A stretch of DNA of 28,902 bases from positions 1 through 28,902 of the forward strand of contig DAOTTW010000064.1 of assembly GCA_034437615.1 (NCBI GenBank), read 5' to 3'. Every line of letters starts with the position of its first letter. The stretch's first letter is position 1. Positions 7,393-16,406 of this stretch are shown here, one piece after another. This stretch comes from DAOTTW01 sp034437615. Lineage in GTDB: Bacteria > Chloroflexota > Anaerolineae > Aggregatilineales > Phototrophicaceae. The notes beneath the pieces were generated by a model. It was given only the letters and a program-made list of their open reading frames with translations. It was not told where the DNA came from and made no database searches. Made by a program: the position numbers and the translations under genes.

Positions 7393-8349
7393 ATGATGGC
7401 GGACCGAGATCGGATCGAGAAAATTGTAAAGTCGAGTGTGGGGCAGGTCGTCGCGATGGAGTTTCGCGACTACGCCTGGTTATGTCATGTTATTATTCCC
7501 AAGAACATCGACGGTCGTTTAAACTTCATGCAGCGCACGTTCCCACAAATGAGCGTTTTGGAACGTCAAGGCACCAATGTTTATGTAAAAATCCCTACGG
7601 AAAAACCGAAGGGCACCGCGCAAAAGGTGGTGGCGACGCGCCCGGCCAACTGGCAACCCCCGGTGAAACCGGAGCTGGTGGAACTTGAACATCAGCCCAA
7701 CGTGACGCAGCGTATTTTGCCCGTTGACGAGCAGATTTATCGGCTAGGTCAGATTTACGCGGCGCTGTTTGGCGACGAAATCCGTTTGCAGATGATTGAA
7801 CCGAAGCGGGCACGTATTACTATCGAGCAGGAGCTAGTCTACCCGTTCAGTCACCCGTTTTTGGATTTGCTGCCGTCACTACTGCCGAGCCTTGTGCCGA
7901 TTGGCATCTACGCTGAAGAAATTGGGCGTAAATCCAGAACGGCGCTGTACCTGGGTGAGCCTGGGCAGCGCCCAGATGTCGACCATGAGGGCGTGTACAT
8001 CTATATTGATGGCGCGTATCGGTCGGGCATTGGCTGCTACGGGGTGCGCTATCAGGCACCGAGGCAGCCCGAAGCCTATCTTGCTGGCGCGATGAACACC
8101 CGCGATAGCAACGGCGCAGAACTGATCGGCATTTTATCCGCGCTAGCGCATCTGGACCCGGAAATCCAGAACGTCAACATCTACACGGATTCAACTTACG
8201 TGGTGAACTGGATGCAGAACCAGGGCAAAGCATGGCTGGAACGCGCCCGCGACCGACATGGCAGCATCAGTGTGCATCACATCGGGCGCGATGATAATGT
8301 GGCGCATGTGCTGGCCAATAACCTTATCCGGCGGCTCTTCCGGCATTGA
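7393..8349 (+). CDS. RNase H-like fold protein with an unknown N-terminal region
   Basis: The protein has 318 residues from the ATG at 7393; the frame stays open to a TTG at 7363. The first about 190 residues (VGQVVAMEFRDYAWLCHVII and onward, with a proline-rich piece near 85-95) match no family I recognise. The C-terminal about 120 residues read as an RNase HI fold: VYIYIDGA with Asp206, NGAELIGILSAL with Glu243, IYTDSTYVV with Asp266, then VHHIGRDDNVAHVLAN. The last catalytic Asp of RNase HI (the D in the usual NxxAD) is His305 here, although histidines precede it at 295-296. It may have altered or no nuclease activity, or may act as a ribonuclease/reverse-transcriptase-type accessory domain. 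It appears to be transcribed alone. Confidence 0.72.
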   Translation: MMADRDRIEKIVKSSVGQVVAMEFRDYAWLCHVIIPKNIDGRLNFMQRTFPQMSVLERQGTNVYVKIPTEKPKGTAQKVVATRPANWQPPVKPELVELEHQPNVTQRILPVDEQIYRLGQIYAALFGDEIRLQMIEPKRARITIEQELVYPFSHPFLDLLPSLLPSLVPIGIYAEEIGRKSRTALYLGEPGQRPDVDHEGVYIYIDGAYRSGIGCYGVRYQAPRQPEAYLAGAMNTRDSNGAELIGILSALAHLDPEIQNVNIYTDSTYVVNWMQNQGKAWLERARDRHGSISVHHIGRDDNVAHVLANNLIRRLFRH

Positions 8350-8437
8350 TGTGCGACTAACGCTTTGGTCACTGCGTATACAGGGTAAATTGGCACAATT
8401 CAACAATCAAACAACCACGTAGAAAGTGACCCGATTT

Positions 8438-10312
8438 ATGGCCATAATTAGCCGCCGATCTCGTAACCGCATGGGGCGCAACGCCGACAAGAACCCGATC
8501 AAAAACGAAGAACGCGCCATCCCAGAGCGCCCGATGCAGTGGTGGCGCATGATCGCGTACCTGAAGCCGTACCGCCTGCGCCTGGTGTTTGCGCTGTTCG
8601 CATTGCTTGTTAGCGCATCGCTGAGCCTGGTCTTCCCGGCGGTGATTCAGAATGTGATTGACTCTGTGTTTCAGGCAGGCGACCCGACCCTGCTGAACAA
8701 CATCACGCTGGTGCTGATTGCGATTTTCCTGCTGCGTTCAATGACAACTTACATCGAAGTGTTCAACCTGGGCTTTATCGGTGAGCGTGTCGTCGTAGAC
8801 ATCCGCAAGAACCTGTATGAGCACCTGCAAAGCCTCTCGTTGCGTTTTTACACCGAAAGCCGCGTCGGTGAATTGGTCAGCCGCATGTCCAACGATGTCA
8901 CGATGATGCGTACTGCGCTGACCAACAACCTTTCGACGGCCTTGCAGCAAAGCCTGATTATGGCCGGCGCGGTCGTGATTATGGTGGTGCTGAACTGGCG
9001 CTTGAGCATGTTTATCTTGCTGGCCGTACCGATCATCACGGGGATTGGCTTCGGTGTGGGCATTTTCATCCGGCGTTACAGCAGCCAGGTGCAGGATGAA
9101 ATCGCCACTGCCACAACCGTTGCCGAAGAAGTGATGCAGAATGTGCGTGAGGTCAAGAGCTTTGCGCGTGAAGATTTTGAGATTCAGCGCTATGACGGCT
9201 CAATTGACCGCGCCTTTCACATGGCTGTCAAGGTGCTGCGCCTGAATGCTGGCTTTTCGGCGTTGATGGCCTTCATGGGTTTTGGCCTTCTGGCGCTGTT
9301 CTTGTGGTTTGGTGGCCGTGAAGTGCTGGCGGATCGCCTGACGGCGGGCGAATTGATCGCGTTTTTGATTTACGGTATCTCTGTAGCGGGTAGTTTGGCG
9401 GCGCTGGTCAACCTGTACACCGAATTTCAGAAGGCTATCGGTGCGACGAAGCGCGTCTTTGAATTGCTGGACCTGACGCCGACGGTGCAGGACAAGGCCG
9501 ACGCTGTGAAACTGGACACGGTTGAGGGGCGTATCACCTTCGATAGTGTGACCTTCAGCTATGACGATCAGCAAGAGGTGCTGCACGACATCAATCTGGA
9601 CATCGCACCGGGCGAGATTATCGCGCTGGTGGGGCCAAGCGGCGCAGGCAAGAGCACTATGTTTAACCTGATCCCGCGCTTTTATGATGCGACTGGCGGC
9701 ATGGTCAAGCTGGATAGTGTGGATGTGCGTGATGTGACGCAGCGCAGCCTACGTGAGCAAATCGGCATCGTGCCGCAGGAAACGCTGCTATTCGGCGGCA
9801 CGATCCGCGAGAATATCCTGTATGGCCGTTTGGATGCCAGCGAAGCGCATTTAATCGCCGCAGCACAAGCCGCGAATGCACACGACTTCATCATGGAATT
9901 GCCCGATCAGTATGAAACGCTGGTCGGTGAACGCGGTGTGCGCCTGAGTGGTGGGCAGCGTCAGCGCGTGGCGATTGCGCGGGCCATCCTGAAGGACCCG
10001 CGCATTTTGCTGCTGGATGAAGCGACATCCAGCCTGGATAACGAAAGCGAACATCTCGTACAAGAGGCACTAGGCCGCCTGATGCAGAACCGCACGACGG
10101 TCATCATTGCGCATCGTCTGAGTACGGTCCGGGTGGCGCACCGCATCGCCGTATTGCAGAGGGGCCGCATCGTAGAATTAGGCACACACAACGAATTGCT
10201 GGCGCAGGGCGGTGTGTTCGCGCACCTGTATGAGATGCAATTCCGTGATGAGGACCTGCAACGCCTGGACTCTGTAGAACAAGATGCACCCGAAGGACTA
10301 CCGACGAAATAG
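8438..10312 (+). CDS. ABC exporter half-transporter (MsbA/LmrA type)
   Basis: This 624-residue protein has the ABC exporter layout: a basic cytoplasmic N-terminus, a six-helix membrane domain (about residues 40-330), then the ATPase domain. All ATPase motifs are intact: Walker A GPSGAGKST (399-407), a Q-loop in VPQETLLFGG, signature LSGGQRQRVAIARA (from 504), Walker B ILLLDEATSSLD (from 523) and the switch His559 in IIAHRLSTV. It should work as a homodimer exporting a lipid, drug or peptide; the substrate cannot be deduced. I chose the ATG at 8438 over an in-frame GTG at 8426, because AGAAAG is too close to the GTG. The SDR gene follows within about 20 nt, suggesting an operon with the SDR and methyltransferase genes. 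Confidence 0.93.
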   Translation: MAIISRRSRNRMGRNADKNPIKNEERAIPERPMQWWRMIAYLKPYRLRLVFALFALLVSASLSLVFPAVIQNVIDSVFQAGDPTLLNNITLVLIAIFLLRSMTTYIEVFNLGFIGERVVVDIRKNLYEHLQSLSLRFYTESRVGELVSRMSNDVTMMRTALTNNLSTALQQSLIMAGAVVIMVVLNWRLSMFILLAVPIITGIGFGVGIFIRRYSSQVQDEIATATTVAEEVMQNVREVKSFAREDFEIQRYDGSIDRAFHMAVKVLRLNAGFSALMAFMGFGLLALFLWFGGREVLADRLTAGELIAFLIYGISVAGSLAALVNLYTEFQKAIGATKRVFELLDLTPTVQDKADAVKLDTVEGRITFDSVTFSYDDQQEVLHDINLDIAPGEIIALVGPSGAGKSTMFNLIPRFYDATGGMVKLDSVDVRDVTQRSLREQIGIVPQETLLFGGTIRENILYGRLDASEAHLIAAAQAANAHDFIMELPDQYETLVGERGVRLSGGQRQRVAIARAILKDPRILLLDEATSSLDNESEHLVQEALGRLMQNRTTVIIAHRLSTVRVAHRIAVLQRGRIVELGTHNELLAQGGVFAHLYEMQFRDEDLQRLDSVEQDAPEGLPTK

Positions 10313-10333
10313 CCTGTGACGATTAGGGCGACG

Positions 10334-11332
10334 ATGAGCTTATCCGGCAAAACAGCATTGGTCACAGGCGCAACGGGCTTTCTCGGTGGGGCGCTGGCGT
10401 TGCGTCTGGCACAATCCGAAGGCGTGCAGGTGCGAGCGTTAGCACGGCGCACAGGCCGTGATGCGCATTTGCGTGCTGTGGCCAACATTCAGGTTGTGAT
10501 GGGCGATGTGACCGATAGCGTGCGAATGCGAGAGATCATGCAGGGCTGTGATCTGGTGTTTCATGCGGCGGCGATGTTTGATGGTCCGCTAGCCAGGCAG
10601 CGCACCGTCAACGTGCAGGCCACACACGATTTAGCGCTACAGGCATCTGACGCTGGAGTGACGCGCTTTGTGCATGTCAGCACGATTGCTGTTTATGGCT
10701 ATCGGGCGTCCGGCCTCATCACAGAGGATACACCGCAGCGACCCGGCAACGCGCCTTACAACGTCAGCAAAGCCGAAGGGGAAGCGGCATTGCTTGCGGA
10801 TGCTGACCGCCTGGGATTGCCCTATAGCATCGTGCGACCGGGCATGATTATGGGGCCACGCGGCAAACAATGGACGGATACCCTGTTCAAAGTCGGTCGG
10901 CGTAACCCGGTGATCTTCGTCGGGGATGGTCAGGGCACGACGTACACCGTCGATGTGCAGGACGTGGTTGATTTGCTGGTTGTCTGCGCCACGCACCCGC
11001 AAGCGATCAAGCAAGCCTTTAACTGCGTGATGTGGCCTCATGCGACCTGGCGTGACTATCTGCTGGGCTTTAATCGTCTGGCCGGCGGCAAGGGGCGTTG
11101 GTTCGGCCTGTCGCCTGCGCTGATGCGTCCTGTCGGCACGTTATTGGATATACCGTTGCGTATGCGCGATACGCCACAGGATTTGCGGGATGTCGTCGGC
11201 TTCGTGGCAGGCGATACGCGCTTCAGCATGACGAAAGCACAGGATTTGCTTGGATGGCAGCCCAAAATCGGCATCGAAGCAGCCATTCAGCGCTGTGAGC
11301 CGTATTTGCGTGAGCAGGAGTTGCTATCGTGA
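10334..11332 (+). CDS. NAD-dependent epimerase/dehydratase (extended SDR)
   Basis: This 332-residue extended short-chain dehydrogenase/reductase shows the Rossmann nucleotide-binding motif TGATGFLG at residues 11-18, then GDVTD, FHAAA, HVSTIAVYG (active-site Ser/Thr near 116) and the catalytic pair Tyr142/Lys146 in YNVSKAEGE. The C-terminal half ends DLLGWQPKIGIEAAIQR, as in 3-beta-HSD- and GalE-like proteins. The inner ATG is preferred over the GTG at 10316 because AGGG lies five bases upstream of it. The stop overlaps the GTG start of the methyltransferase gene in GTGA, so translation is probably coupled. The substrate is probably a nucleotide sugar or a sterol/isoprenoid-like alcohol; sequence alone does not decide. 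Confidence 0.88.
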   Translation: MSLSGKTALVTGATGFLGGALALRLAQSEGVQVRALARRTGRDAHLRAVANIQVVMGDVTDSVRMREIMQGCDLVFHAAAMFDGPLARQRTVNVQATHDLALQASDAGVTRFVHVSTIAVYGYRASGLITEDTPQRPGNAPYNVSKAEGEAALLADADRLGLPYSIVRPGMIMGPRGKQWTDTLFKVGRRNPVIFVGDGQGTTYTVDVQDVVDLLVVCATHPQAIKQAFNCVMWPHATWRDYLLGFNRLAGGKGRWFGLSPALMRPVGTLLDIPLRMRDTPQDLRDVVGFVAGDTRFSMTKAQDLLGWQPKIGIEAAIQRCEPYLREQELLS

Positions 11333-12177
11333 ATATGTTGCTGGTGCTGATCGTTGTCCTGATCGTCGGGGCGTTGATCTGGTGGCTGATCTTCGAGACG
11401 GAAGGCGTTTACCTGGGGCGGCGCGTTGTGATTGGCCTGTATGACCTGTATGCGCGGCGCTACGATAACATCAAGCAAAACGATGATGTCGAAGAACATC
11501 TACAGATCGCACAACCGCTAATGACGCTGCTGTATCCACAAACAGACGCGCTGGTGTTGGATGTGGCGACAGGTACGGGCCGCATTCCGCTGGCGCTGTG
11601 CCAACATGCACGCTTTGAGGGGCACATCTTCGCACTAGACCTCAGCAAGGGGATGCTCAAGCAGGCTGCACGCAAAATTCAGGACGAGCATTTTGAGGAT
11701 TACGTGACCTTGCTATGGGGCACAGGCGAAAAGCTGCCCTTTGATGATGCGAGTTTTGACGCGATGACCTGTATGGAAGCCTGGGAATTCATGCCGGACC
11801 CCGAAGCCGCATTGAAAGAATGCATTCGTGTGTTGCGTCCCGGCGGTGTGCTGTTCACGACCAACCGCAACGACAATATCATCATGCCGGGGCGCTTGTG
11901 GCCACAGGATGAGATGCGGGCGCTGTTGCAGCAAAATGGCATCGAAGATGTGGAATTCACGCGCTGGCAGGTCGATTACACGCTGGTGTGGGGCCGCAAA
12001 GCCGGCACCGCAAAGCCTATCGGTGTGCGCACGCTTGAAGATGCGCTGTGCTGCCCGCGCTGCGGTAAGAAGGCTGTGGTGTTATGGGATGATGCGGTTT
12101 ACCTGTGCGAAGCGTGCAAGGCGGAATTGCCCTACACGCCGGATGGCATCATTGCGTGTTACGCTGTGCAACATTAG
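11329..12177 (+). CDS. Membrane-anchored class I SAM methyltransferase with C-terminal zinc ribbon
   Basis: The protein has 282 residues in three parts. Residues 3-22 (MLLVLIVVLIVGALIWWLIF) form one membrane helix. Residues about 45-200 are a UbiE/Methyltransf_11-like domain with motif I LDVATGTGR (77-85), ALDLSKGML, and LRPGGVLFTTNR. Residues 240-282 carry two Cys pairs, CPRC (242-245) and CEAC (260-263), which look like a small zinc ribbon. The start is the GTG overlapping the SDR stop (GTGA); an ATG two codons later is also possible. A methyltransferase tied to the membrane suggests a lipid or quinone-like substrate. With the ABC exporter and SDR genes just upstream, a lipid modification and export pathway is possible, but this is inference. 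Confidence 0.83.
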   Translation: MNMLLVLIVVLIVGALIWWLIFETEGVYLGRRVVIGLYDLYARRYDNIKQNDDVEEHLQIAQPLMTLLYPQTDALVLDVATGTGRIPLALCQHARFEGHIFALDLSKGMLKQAARKIQDEHFEDYVTLLWGTGEKLPFDDASFDAMTCMEAWEFMPDPEAALKECIRVLRPGGVLFTTNRNDNIIMPGRLWPQDEMRALLQQNGIEDVEFTRWQVDYTLVWGRKAGTAKPIGVRTLEDALCCPRCGKKAVVLWDDAVYLCEACKAELPYTPDGIIACYAVQH

Positions 12178-12191
12178 CCCCTGCTGAACAG

Positions 12192-12220
12192 TTGCGTGTT
12201 GCCTGCGCTGGCATTATACT
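12192..12220 (+). promoter_or_regulatory. Sigma70-like promoter for the cytochrome c lipoprotein gene
   Basis: TTGCGT (12192-12197) is followed after exactly 17 bases by TATACT (12215-12220), about 50 nt before the ATG at 12270. Box sequences and spacing are good. It lies in the 92-base gap after the methyltransferase gene. Confidence 0.5.
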
Positions 12221-12269
12221 GGCTTCGTTCGTTCTTTAATTCACAATTGTACTGACATGAGAGGCTACT

Positions 12270-13280
12270 ATGATGCGTAAGTTCGCGATATGGCTTGCGT
12301 TTGGCAGTTTGACTTTGTTGTTAGCAGCCTGTGGGACCCGTGCAGAACCGCAATATAACGTTCAACGCACCGCCGATGCGATTGTCGCCCAAGCCGAGCA
12401 AGAAGCCACTGCTATCGTCAGCGAGGCACGAGCACAGACCAGCACCCAAGCCGAAACAGAGCCAACCGAGGCTCCGACAGAAGCAGAAACCGCAGAAGAA
12501 GCCGAAGTAGACCCCACTGAGGCCGAACCGACACAAGTCGCGCAGGCCGCCAGCCCGACGCCAACCGATGAGCCAACCGTAGCGCCTACTGATATTCCGG
12601 CTAGCGCGACACCCGTGCCAGCTAGCGCGACGCCGATTCCACCGACAGCGACACCCGTGCCAGCTAGCGCAACGCCCGTGCCAGCGAGCGCGACACCTGT
12701 GCCAGCGAGCGCGACGCCCGTGCCAGCGACAGCAACCGACGTACCGCCTGAACCGACTGAAGTAGAGCCGACAGCAGAGCCAACCGAAGCCGCCGCCGCA
12801 GATGATATGCAGAGCGATATGGATGCAGCCACAGACGCCGAAACAAGCAGTGGTCCGCAGGGCATCGTAGAGCTAAACCCGGAATGGGAGACGATTCCCG
12901 CAGACGATGACCCGCTTGGTATTATTGTGGGGCTGGCGAACGCCAACAACGGCGAAACGCTGTTCAATCAATCCTATGAGACCAGCAGCGGCCAGTGGAT
13001 GTGCAACAATTGCCACAACATCGACAACCCGAATGTAAAGATTGGGCCGAGCTTGTGGGGCATCGCAGACCGCGCTAATACCCGCGTTGAAGGCCAGGGG
13101 CCATACACCTACCTGTACAACTCCATCCTGAACTCGGATGCTTACATCGTCCCTGGCTATGAAAACAACGCCATTATGCCGCACTACGGTGGTGCAGATG
13201 GCAGCGAGCGCATTTTGTCCGATGCACAGATTTACGATCTGGTGGCCTATATATTCACGCTGGAGATGCCCGAAGAATAG
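12270..13280 (+). CDS. Mono-haem cytochrome c lipoprotein on a long Pro/Thr/Ala stalk
   Basis: The protein has 336 residues. The signal peptide ends in LLLAAC, so Cys21 is the lipid anchor. A helical Glu/Ala-rich segment and a long low-complexity stalk (about residues 50-175) follow, including seven-residue repeats of the type TPVPASA. The C-terminal about 110 residues are a class I cytochrome c: haem motif CNNCH (Cys245, Cys248, His249), KIGPSLWGI after it, Met303 in AIMPHYG as the likely sixth ligand, and LSDAQIYDLVAYIFTL as the final helix. GAGAGG lies six bases before the ATG. It should shuttle electrons on the outer face of the membrane, tethered by the stalk. No oxidase or complex III gene is next to it, so its partner is unknown. 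Confidence 0.9.
   Translation: MMRKFAIWLAFGSLTLLLAACGTRAEPQYNVQRTADAIVAQAEQEATAIVSEARAQTSTQAETEPTEAPTEAETAEEAEVDPTEAEPTQVAQAASPTPTDEPTVAPTDIPASATPVPASATPIPPTATPVPASATPVPASATPVPASATPVPATATDVPPEPTEVEPTAEPTEAAAADDMQSDMDAATDAETSSGPQGIVELNPEWETIPADDDPLGIIVGLANANNGETLFNQSYETSSGQWMCNNCHNIDNPNVKIGPSLWGIADRANTRVEGQGPYTYLYNSILNSDAYIVPGYENNAIMPHYGGADGSERILSDAQIYDLVAYIFTLEMPEE
12597..12734 (+). repeat. 21-nt tandem repeat encoding the TPVPASA stalk
   Basis: About six to seven imperfect 21-base units, each encoding TPVPASA or a variant (TPIPPTA, TPVPATA), lie in tandem inside the cytochrome lipoprotein gene. Units differ mostly at third codon positions. Such a tract can change length by slippage, altering how far the haem domain stands off the membrane. 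Confidence 0.8.
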
Positions 13281-13299
13281 GCCATGAACAGCCAATGTG

Positions 13300-13328
13300 A
13301 GCGGCCTTCAAACCCTCCGCTGTTTTTT
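13300..13328 (+). terminator. Possible rho-independent terminator after the cytochrome gene
   Basis: AGCGG (13300-13304) and CCGCT (13317-13321) can pair around a 12-base loop and are followed by G and six Ts. The stem is short and the loop large, so the call is weak. Its place, 19 nt after the cytochrome stop, is right. Confidence 0.4.
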
Positions 13329-13378
13329 AAATGGGCCTTCGTGTTATCATCAACCCAATTGTATGTGATGACCCCGGC

Positions 13379-13906
13379 ATGAAGGTCCTTAGCGTGATTT
13401 ACCTGATGCGTGAAACAACCGATGCGCAAGCCCTCAGCGCTGTACAACACTGGCTCAGCCAGAAGCCAATACAGGCTATCGTCGCCAGCCCCGCAGCAGT
13501 CGATGGGGCGCGTCGGCTGGCTGATTACCTGGACCTGACGCTACAGATTGACGATGCATGGCGCGATATTGACCAGGGCAGCATCACAGATGATTTATGG
13601 TTACGGGCTATCCTCGAACGCTGGAAGCAGGGCGAACGTGACGCGGCTTTCGTCGGCGGGGATCGTTTCGCGGATGTGTTGCGCCGCTTGCAGATTGCAT
13701 TGCACCGTTTGTCCCCTGATGCAAAGACACTGGTGGTCTCCCACAACGACCTGATTCATAGCCTGGTGCCGTACCTGTGCGTCAACGCGGCAGCGCTGCA
13801 AATGCGCGATCCACTGACGCCGGGCGGCTTTGTCATCCTCGAACGCTACGACACCCGCCGCTTCATCTGCTGGTCCTGGAATCTGGTCGATCATCTCAAT
13901 ACGTGA
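13379..13906 (+). CDS. Histidine phosphatase-like protein lacking the catalytic RHG motif
   Basis: The 175-residue protein has the outline of the phosphoglycerate mutase/histidine phosphatase family. Its N-terminus reads VIYLMRETTD where active members read LVRHGETD, so the catalytic His-Gly is missing. Other family marks remain: IVASPAAVDGARRLADYL, GGDRFADVLRRLQIAL, and the second active-site region LVVSHNDLIHSLV with its histidine. Without the phospho-accepting histidine it should not work by the usual mechanism and may be a binding or regulatory pseudoenzyme. I chose the ATG at 13379 because the upstream in-frame ATG at 13331 lies on the probable terminator and the extra residues match nothing. 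It is a single gene between the cytochrome gene and repeat copy C. Confidence 0.7.
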   Translation: MKVLSVIYLMRETTDAQALSAVQHWLSQKPIQAIVASPAAVDGARRLADYLDLTLQIDDAWRDIDQGSITDDLWLRAILERWKQGERDAAFVGGDRFADVLRRLQIALHRLSPDAKTLVVSHNDLIHSLVPYLCVNAAALQMRDPLTPGGFVILERYDTRRFICWSWNLVDHLNT

Positions 13907-13994
13907 TGTGCTGGCTTGCATAACATCCTCAAAGCCACTATAACAACACACCATGCTGCTTATGGACAAATGAAAACAGGTGCGCATGATTTCT

Positions 13995-14060
13995 GTAGGA
14001 ACGCCATTCTTGGCGTCCGCAGATGGCGGACACGGCTTGCCGTGTCCCTACGACCATGTA
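13995..14060. repeat. Dispersed hairpin repeat, copy C
   Basis: TGTAGGAACGCC, ATTCTT, GGCGTCCGC forms one hairpin. GGACACGGC (14028-14036) and GCCGTGTCC (14039-14047) form a perfect nine-base stem around TT, followed by CTACGACCAT. Order and sequence match copy B, and the copy lies in the 235-base gap before the carbamoyltransferase gene. Nothing else coding is seen in that gap. Confidence 0.75.
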
Positions 14061-14141
14061 GGTCTGTTTTCGGTGATCCATTAGCTTGTATTTATTTATT
14101 CACCGCAGCAGCAATGCATTCACCACAAGGACAAAACCACC

Positions 14142-15122
<981 letters not shown>

Positions 15123-15150
15123 TTTTACAGAGTTGAAATGATGACGTTTT

Positions 15151-16401
15151 ATGGCAGAGATCAAAGAATTACGCTGTGTCGTCAACGGCCTGAGCTATCA
15201 ACCGAGCGAAGTGCAATACACGTGTCCTGTTGCTGGCGAAGCCGGGACGCTGGATGTGCTCTACGATTACGATAACCTACGTGCCACGCTGGACCGCGAT
15301 GCCATCAGCGCCAGCAACGAGCAGTCTGTGTGGCGCTACAAGCCAATTTTGCCGCTAGACCCCGACGACGCAGTGCCGCCCTTGCGCGTCGGCTTCACGC
15401 CGTTATATGACACGTCACGTCTGGCCGCTGCGCTGGGGGTACGTCAGGCGTGGGTGAAAGACGAGGGCACAAACCCCACAGGATCACTGAAAGACCGTGC
15501 GAGTGCGCTGGTGGTGGCGCGTGCCATGAAGCAGGGCATTACCACAGTGGCCACCGCCAGCACAGGCAACGCTGCCGCTGCATTAGCCGGTGTGGGGGCC
15601 TCTGTACCAGGGATAGACGTGGTGATCTTCGTGCCAGCAACCGCGCCAGAGGCCAAGATTGCGCAATTGCTGGTGTATGGCGCAACGGTGCTGCTGGTCG
15701 AAGATACGTATGGCGTCGCGTTTGATCTGTGCACGCAGATGTGCATGAGTGAGGGCTGGTACAGCCGCAACACAGGCGTGAATCCCTTCACGACTGAGGG
15801 CAAGAAAACTGTGGCACTGGAAATTGCCGAGCAACGAAAATGGAACGTTCCAGATGCGGTTGTCGTCAGTGTCGGTGATGGCAGCATTATCAGCGGCACC
15901 TATAAGGGCTTCTGGGATTTGCATCAACTAGGCTGGATAGAGCGGATGCCGCGTATCATCGGTGTACAAGCAGTAGGCAGTTCGCCGCTGGTGCACGCCT
16001 GGCAGAACGACATACGCGGCGAAGATATGCAATCTGTTGAGGTATACACGCTGGCGGATAGCATCTCGGCAGCGTTGCCGCGTGACCGCGTGAAAGCACT
16101 GCGGGCTGTGCGCAATACAGGTGGCGCTTATGTCGCTGTCAGCGATGAAGAGATTGTCGCAGGCATCCCCGAATTTGCACGCCTGACCGGGGTGTTTGCG
16201 GAGCCAGCCGCAGTCGCGTCTTTCGTTGGGGCGCGGCGTGCAGTACAATCAGGTTACATTCATGCAGACGACAGTGTGCTGGTAATGGCCACCGGCAATG
16301 GCCTTAAGGACGTGCGCCGTGCCCAACAAGCGGTTGCGGGCGGTCTGCGTGTGGCACCGGACCTGGATGCAATCCGACAAGCACTCAGCATAAGACACTA
16401 A
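15151..16401 (+). CDS. Threonine synthase-like PLP enzyme
   Basis: The 416-residue fold-type II PLP enzyme has the Schiff-base Lys114 in NPTGSLKDRAS, the phosphate/substrate loop ATASTGNAAAALAG (about 134-147), and VVVSVGDGSIISGTYKGF further on. This is the threonine synthase pattern (O-phosphohomoserine to threonine). The N-terminal segment LRCVVNGLSYQPSEVQYTCPVAGEAGTLDVLYDYD matches the small zinc ribbon that heads this subgroup, but the second Cys of each pair is replaced. Its position after a YgeW-like gene and upstream of an ssnA-like gene leaves open a catabolic lyase role instead of threonine synthesis. No thrB or hom gene is in the window. The glycosyltransferase gene follows after 5 nt. 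Confidence 0.82.
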   Translation: MAEIKELRCVVNGLSYQPSEVQYTCPVAGEAGTLDVLYDYDNLRATLDRDAISASNEQSVWRYKPILPLDPDDAVPPLRVGFTPLYDTSRLAAALGVRQAWVKDEGTNPTGSLKDRASALVVARAMKQGITTVATASTGNAAAALAGVGASVPGIDVVIFVPATAPEAKIAQLLVYGATVLLVEDTYGVAFDLCTQMCMSEGWYSRNTGVNPFTTEGKKTVALEIAEQRKWNVPDAVVVSVGDGSIISGTYKGFWDLHQLGWIERMPRIIGVQAVGSSPLVHAWQNDIRGEDMQSVEVYTLADSISAALPRDRVKALRAVRNTGGAYVAVSDEEIVAGIPEFARLTGVFAEPAAVASFVGARRAVQSGYIHADDSVLVMATGNGLKDVRRAQQAVAGGLRVAPDLDAIRQALSIRH

Positions 16402-16406
16402 CCGAG

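Noticed and set aside
12362..12967. Minus-strand ORF of 201 codons with Gly/Val/Ala repeats
   Set aside because: It is the reverse reading of the tandem stalk repeats of the cytochrome lipoprotein.
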